Positions 61,650 to 64,000 of a stretch of DNA of 64,000 nt are shown piece by piece. The notes under the pieces are model-generated. The model was given only the letters and a program-made list of their open reading frames with translations, did no database searches and was not told the DNA's origin. The stretch comes from Synergistaceae bacterium (GTDB taxonomy: Bacteria > Synergistota > Synergistia > Synergistales > Aminobacteriaceae), in contig JAHDKT010000010.1 of the NCBI GenBank assembly GCA_018436725.1, positions 1 through 64,000 of the forward strand. The letters are read 5' to 3'. Both the position numbers and the translations under genes were made by a program. The number at the start of each line of letters is the position of its first letter. Position 1 is the first letter of the stretch.

Positions 61650-62450
61650 TCACCAGGCAGGAATTATGGCGCCGTCGTACTTCTTTTCTATGAAGCGTTT
61701 GACGTCCTCATTTTCATAGAGAGCTATCAATTTTTGGAAAACCGGCTTCTCCTTGTCTTCCTCGCGTACTGCGAAAACGTTGGTGTACGGAGAGTCGGTT
61801 CCCTCGGCGGCGATGGCGTCTCTACTCAGCTTCAGCCCGGCGGGAATGGCGTAATTATCGTTGACGAAAGCGGCGTCGACATCGTCGAGAGCGCGGGGCG
61901 TCTGAGCCGCTTCCAGTTCAACTATCTTGAGCTTTTTCGAATTTTCGACGATATCCAGAGGGGAGGGCGTAATACCCGCGCCGTCCTTGAGTACGACAAG
62001 ACCAAGTTTCTGGAGAAGGAGCAGAGAGCGGCCCCCGTTACTGGGGTCGTTGGGGATAGCGATGGAAGCTCCCTCCTGCAAATCGGATAGGTTCTTCACT
62101 TTTTTTGAAAAGAGCCCTATCGGGCACAGTATATTGTCGTGAATGGGAACGATCTTGTATCCGTGGGCCTTTATCTGCGCGTCGAGAAAAGGACGATGCT
62201 GGAAAGCGTTGGCGTCGAGATCTCCGGCGTTGAGCGCCTCATTGGGTATATTGTAGTTGTCGAAGACAAGCAGCTTATAGAAAACTCCCTCTTTCTCCGC
62301 AAGAGGCTGCAGAAACTCCAGAATTTCCGCGTGGGGACCTTCCGTAACTCCGATCTTCAGCGGAGAGTCCTTCGTTCCATCTCCCGCGAATGCGCTGATC
62401 GACGTCAGGATAAGAATTGCCGCTGCAAACAGAAATACAAACTTTTTCAT
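61650..62450 (-). CDS. metQ: Methionine-type ABC transporter substrate-binding protein (MetQ/NLPA family)
   Basis: The ATG at 62450 follows AAGGAGGTAATTTTG and gives 266 residues; 38 upstream in-frame residues belong to the gap after metI and lack a ribosome site. The signal peptide ends near I-S-A-F-A without a lipobox Cys, unlike many MetQ lipoproteins. The NLPA pattern is clear: L-K-I-G-V-T-E-G-P-H-A-E near 30, N-I-P-N-E-A-L-N-A-G-D-L-D-A-N-A-F-Q-H near 66 and P-N-D-P-S-N-G-G-R near 131. It delivers methionine or a close analogue to MetI-MetN. Confidence 0.92.
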   Translation of the reverse strand: MKKFVFLFAAAILILTSISAFAGDGTKDSPLKIGVTEGPHAEILEFLQPLAEKEGVFYKLLVFDNYNIPNEALNAGDLDANAFQHRPFLDAQIKAHGYKIVPIHDNILCPIGLFSKKVKNLSDLQEGASIAIPNDPSNGGRSLLLLQKLGLVVLKDGAGITPSPLDIVENSKKLKIVELEAAQTPRALDDVDAAFVNDNYAIPAGLKLSRDAIAAEGTDSPYTNVFAVREEDKEKPVFQKLIALYENEDVKRFIEKKYDGAIIPAW

Positions 62451-62505
62451 CAAAATTACCTCCTTAGAATAAAGAGCATTCATCGCACAGGAACTTCCCT
62501 CTTCT

Positions 62506-63159
62506 TTACCCTTTTCGCGCTCTACGAGCCAGAAAGTCTCCGGCAGCCTGGCAAAACTGAACAAGCGCTATCAGAATAACAACCGTGGCAAACATGACAT
62601 CCATGCGAAACCGCTGATAGCCGTATCGGATAGCCAAGTCCCCCAGCCCGCCGCCTCCTACGGCGCCCGCCATCGCCGAGTATCCGATAAGGCTGATCAC
62701 CGAAAGTGTGAGCCCGGAAATGATTCCTGGGAAAGCCTCCGGCAACAGAACTTTGAGGATTATCTGCCACGGTGTGGCGCCCATTGACTGCGCCGCTTCC
62801 ACCACTCCCGGATGCACTTCCCTGAGAGCGCCCTCCACAATGCGCCCCACGAAGGGAGCGGCTGCGATGGCCAAGGGCACTATGGCCGCGTTGATACCGA
62901 TGGAAGTTCCTACGATCATTCTCGTGACCGGGATAAGGAGCACCATGAGAATGATGAACGGCGTGGATCGGGTAGCGTTTACGATAATCGACAGACACGT
63001 GTTAAGCGTCGCATGCTCCCGGATGCCGTTTTTCCCCGTGATGAAAAGCACCACCCCTAAGGGTATACCGAAGGCGAAGGCGATGAGACATGACGCCCCC
63101 ACCATATACAGAGATTCGAGCAATGAGTTAAACAGCACTTCTGAGAGCTGCGTCCACAT
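62506..63159 (-). CDS. metI: Methionine-type ABC transporter permease (MetI)
   Basis: The 217-residue protein has five membrane segments and the permease EAA loop (E-A-A-Q-S-M-G-A-T-P-W-Q-I near 132-144). The start R-S-T-P-F-I-I-L near 63 and G-A-V-G-G-G-G-L-G-D near 171 are typical of MetI. Its ATG lies inside the end of metN (32-base overlap), so the two are translated together. It forms a dimeric channel in the inner membrane. Confidence 0.94.
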   Translation of the reverse strand: MWTQLSEVLFNSLLESLYMVGASCLIAFAFGIPLGVVLFITGKNGIREHATLNTCLSIIVNATRSTPFIILMVLLIPVTRMIVGTSIGINAAIVPLAIAAAPFVGRIVEGALREVHPGVVEAAQSMGATPWQIILKVLLPEAFPGIISGLTLSVISLIGYSAMAGAVGGGGLGDLAIRYGYQRFRMDVMFATVVILIALVQFCQAAGDFLARRARKG

Positions 63160-64000
63160 AACCGACTACCTCCACTTTGAGATCGAGCGCTCGCAGAAAC
63201 GCCAAAGCCGTATTCCTTTCATGTTCGTTTCCCGACAACTGAACTACCATCGTTCCGTAGGGAACGTTCCGAATATGATCGATTCGAGCCACGAGGATAT
63301 TCACATCAACATCGAAACGACGCACTATTTCCGATATGATAGGCTCCCCGGCGGAGCCGCCGAAGAACTGAAGCTGAAGCACCGGATCCCCTCCTCTGTC
63401 GGGGAAGGTGTGAAAATGAAGACCCGCAAAATTTTCCGGAAGCTCCACCCCGATGACGTCGTGAAGCAATTCCTTCGTCGCTCGTTGTCTCGGATTGGTG
63501 AATATTTCCAAAACCGTCCCCTCTTCCACGATCTTTCCCGCCTCGATGACAGCCACCCTGTGGCATATTTCCTTGACGACGTTCATTTCGTGGGTTATAA
63601 GAACGATAGTCAGCCCAAGCTTTTCGTTGATATCCCGCAGCAGCGAGAGAATGGACTTCGTGGTCATCGGATCCAAAGCGGAGGTGGCCTCGTCTGAAAG
63701 CAGCACGTCGGGACGGTTTGCCAGAGCCCTCGCTATACCGACTCTCTGTTTTTGTCCTCCCGAAAGTTGAGCCGGGTACTGATCCCGCTTCTCGACGAGG
63801 CCTACAAGATCGAGCAGCTCCTCCACGCGGCTTTGGATATCCTGAGAACTCCAGCCGGAGAGTTCCAGAGGGAAGGCGATGTTTCGAAACACCGTCCGGT
63901 TCGACAACAGGTTGAAGGACTGGAAGATCATGCCTATCTTTTTGCGCGCCTCCCTCAGTTTTTTCTCGGAAAGAGCCGTAAGTTCCACATTTCCCACCGT
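63128..64000 (-). CDS. metN: Methionine-type ABC transporter ATP-binding protein (MetN), N-terminus beyond window
   Basis: The visible 290 residues lack the Walker A region, which lies past the right edge. The Q-loop (I-F-Q-S-F-N-L-L-S), signature L-S-G-G-Q-K-Q-R-V, Walker B L-L-S-D-E-A-T-S-A-L-D-P and H-loop L-I-T-H-E-M are present, followed by a C-terminal domain of about 80 residues (E-P-I-I-S-E-I-V-R-R-F-D-V-D-V-N) that matches the regulatory NIL domain, which binds methionine and inhibits uptake in E. coli MetN. It drives the MetI-MetQ importer. Confidence 0.94.
   Translation of the reverse strand, partial: TVGNVELTALSEKKLREARKKIGMIFQSFNLLSNRTVFRNIAFPLELSGWSSQDIQSRVEELLDLVGLVEKRDQYPAQLSGGQKQRVGIARALANRPDVLLSDEATSALDPMTTKSILSLLRDINEKLGLTIVLITHEMNVVKEICHRVAVIEAGKIVEEGTVLEIFTNPRQRATKELLHDVIGVELPENFAGLHFHTFPDRGGDPVLQLQFFGGSAGEPIISEIVRRFDVDVNILVARIDHIRNVPYGTMVVQLSGNEHERNTALAFLRALDLKVEVVGYVDAALRSAV

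Noticed and set aside
1-64000. tRNA, rRNA, CRISPR arrays, insertion sequences and phage genes
   Set aside because: No cloverleaf-like sequence, regular direct-repeat array, transposase or integrase motif was found by reading both strands.

Overview
The window most likely comes from an anaerobic, amino-acid- and purine-fermenting bacterium of the phylum Synergistota. Two secreted proteins (45096-45920 and 46016-47935) end in a Gly-Gly-Cys motif, a hydrophobic stretch and a basic tail, matching the Synergist-CTERM sorting signal. The bulk is GC-rich and full of TRAP transporters, peptidases and PLP enzymes, which suits that lifestyle. The genus cannot be resolved. No tRNA, rRNA, CRISPR array, insertion sequence or phage gene was seen.

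Region 1-17071 is one unbroken run of 15 minus-strand genes. In transcription order: an atypical M20 peptidase, a threonine-synthase-like enzyme, glyA, a 491-residue PLP lyase, a TRAP transporter (P-Q-M), ygeY, ygeW, a BMP-type ABC transporter (binding protein, ATPase, two permeases), a hydantoinase (hyuA) and the start of formate-THF ligase (fhs). YgeW, YgeY and HyuA belong to the anaerobic urate/purine cluster known from E. coli and gut anaerobes. With a nucleobase-type importer and two one-carbon genes, the run reads as a purine or ureide fermentation operon. A divergent LysR gene (17219-18127) is its probable regulator.

Region 18146-28004 is mixed. It holds oligoendopeptidase F, a TAXI-TRAP pair, a cyclodipeptide synthase gene interrupted by one amber codon and one frame change at an A8 run (23409-24064), kynureninase, a flavin reductase, an Hsp20 and an MFS transporter.

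Region 28097-37101 is a catabolic island. A TRAP transporter diverges from a GntR regulator, a formyltransferase-like/ADP-forming acyl-CoA synthetase fusion, a DRE-TIM lyase/synthase and an aminotransferase. The gntR promoter and a 23-bp element in it recur, with identical spacing, in front of a lone amino-acid binding protein at 51640.

Region 37161-44819 holds a TRAP transporter, nagA, nagB, a SIS protein and a GntR regulator for amino-sugar use, plus a Gfo/Idh/MocA oxidoreductase. Region 45096-54296 holds the two Synergist-CTERM proteins, a PrcB-like protein, an acyl-CoA synthetase, a CapA-like protein, the lone LIV binding protein and a PepV dipeptidase.

Region 54300-64000 is visibly more AT-rich and entirely on the minus strand: metNIQ (metN cut by the window end), an amino-acid dehydrogenase, a Cys-rich short ORF containing a terminator-like hairpin, a class V aminotransferase, a DAACS symporter and two lone binding proteins.
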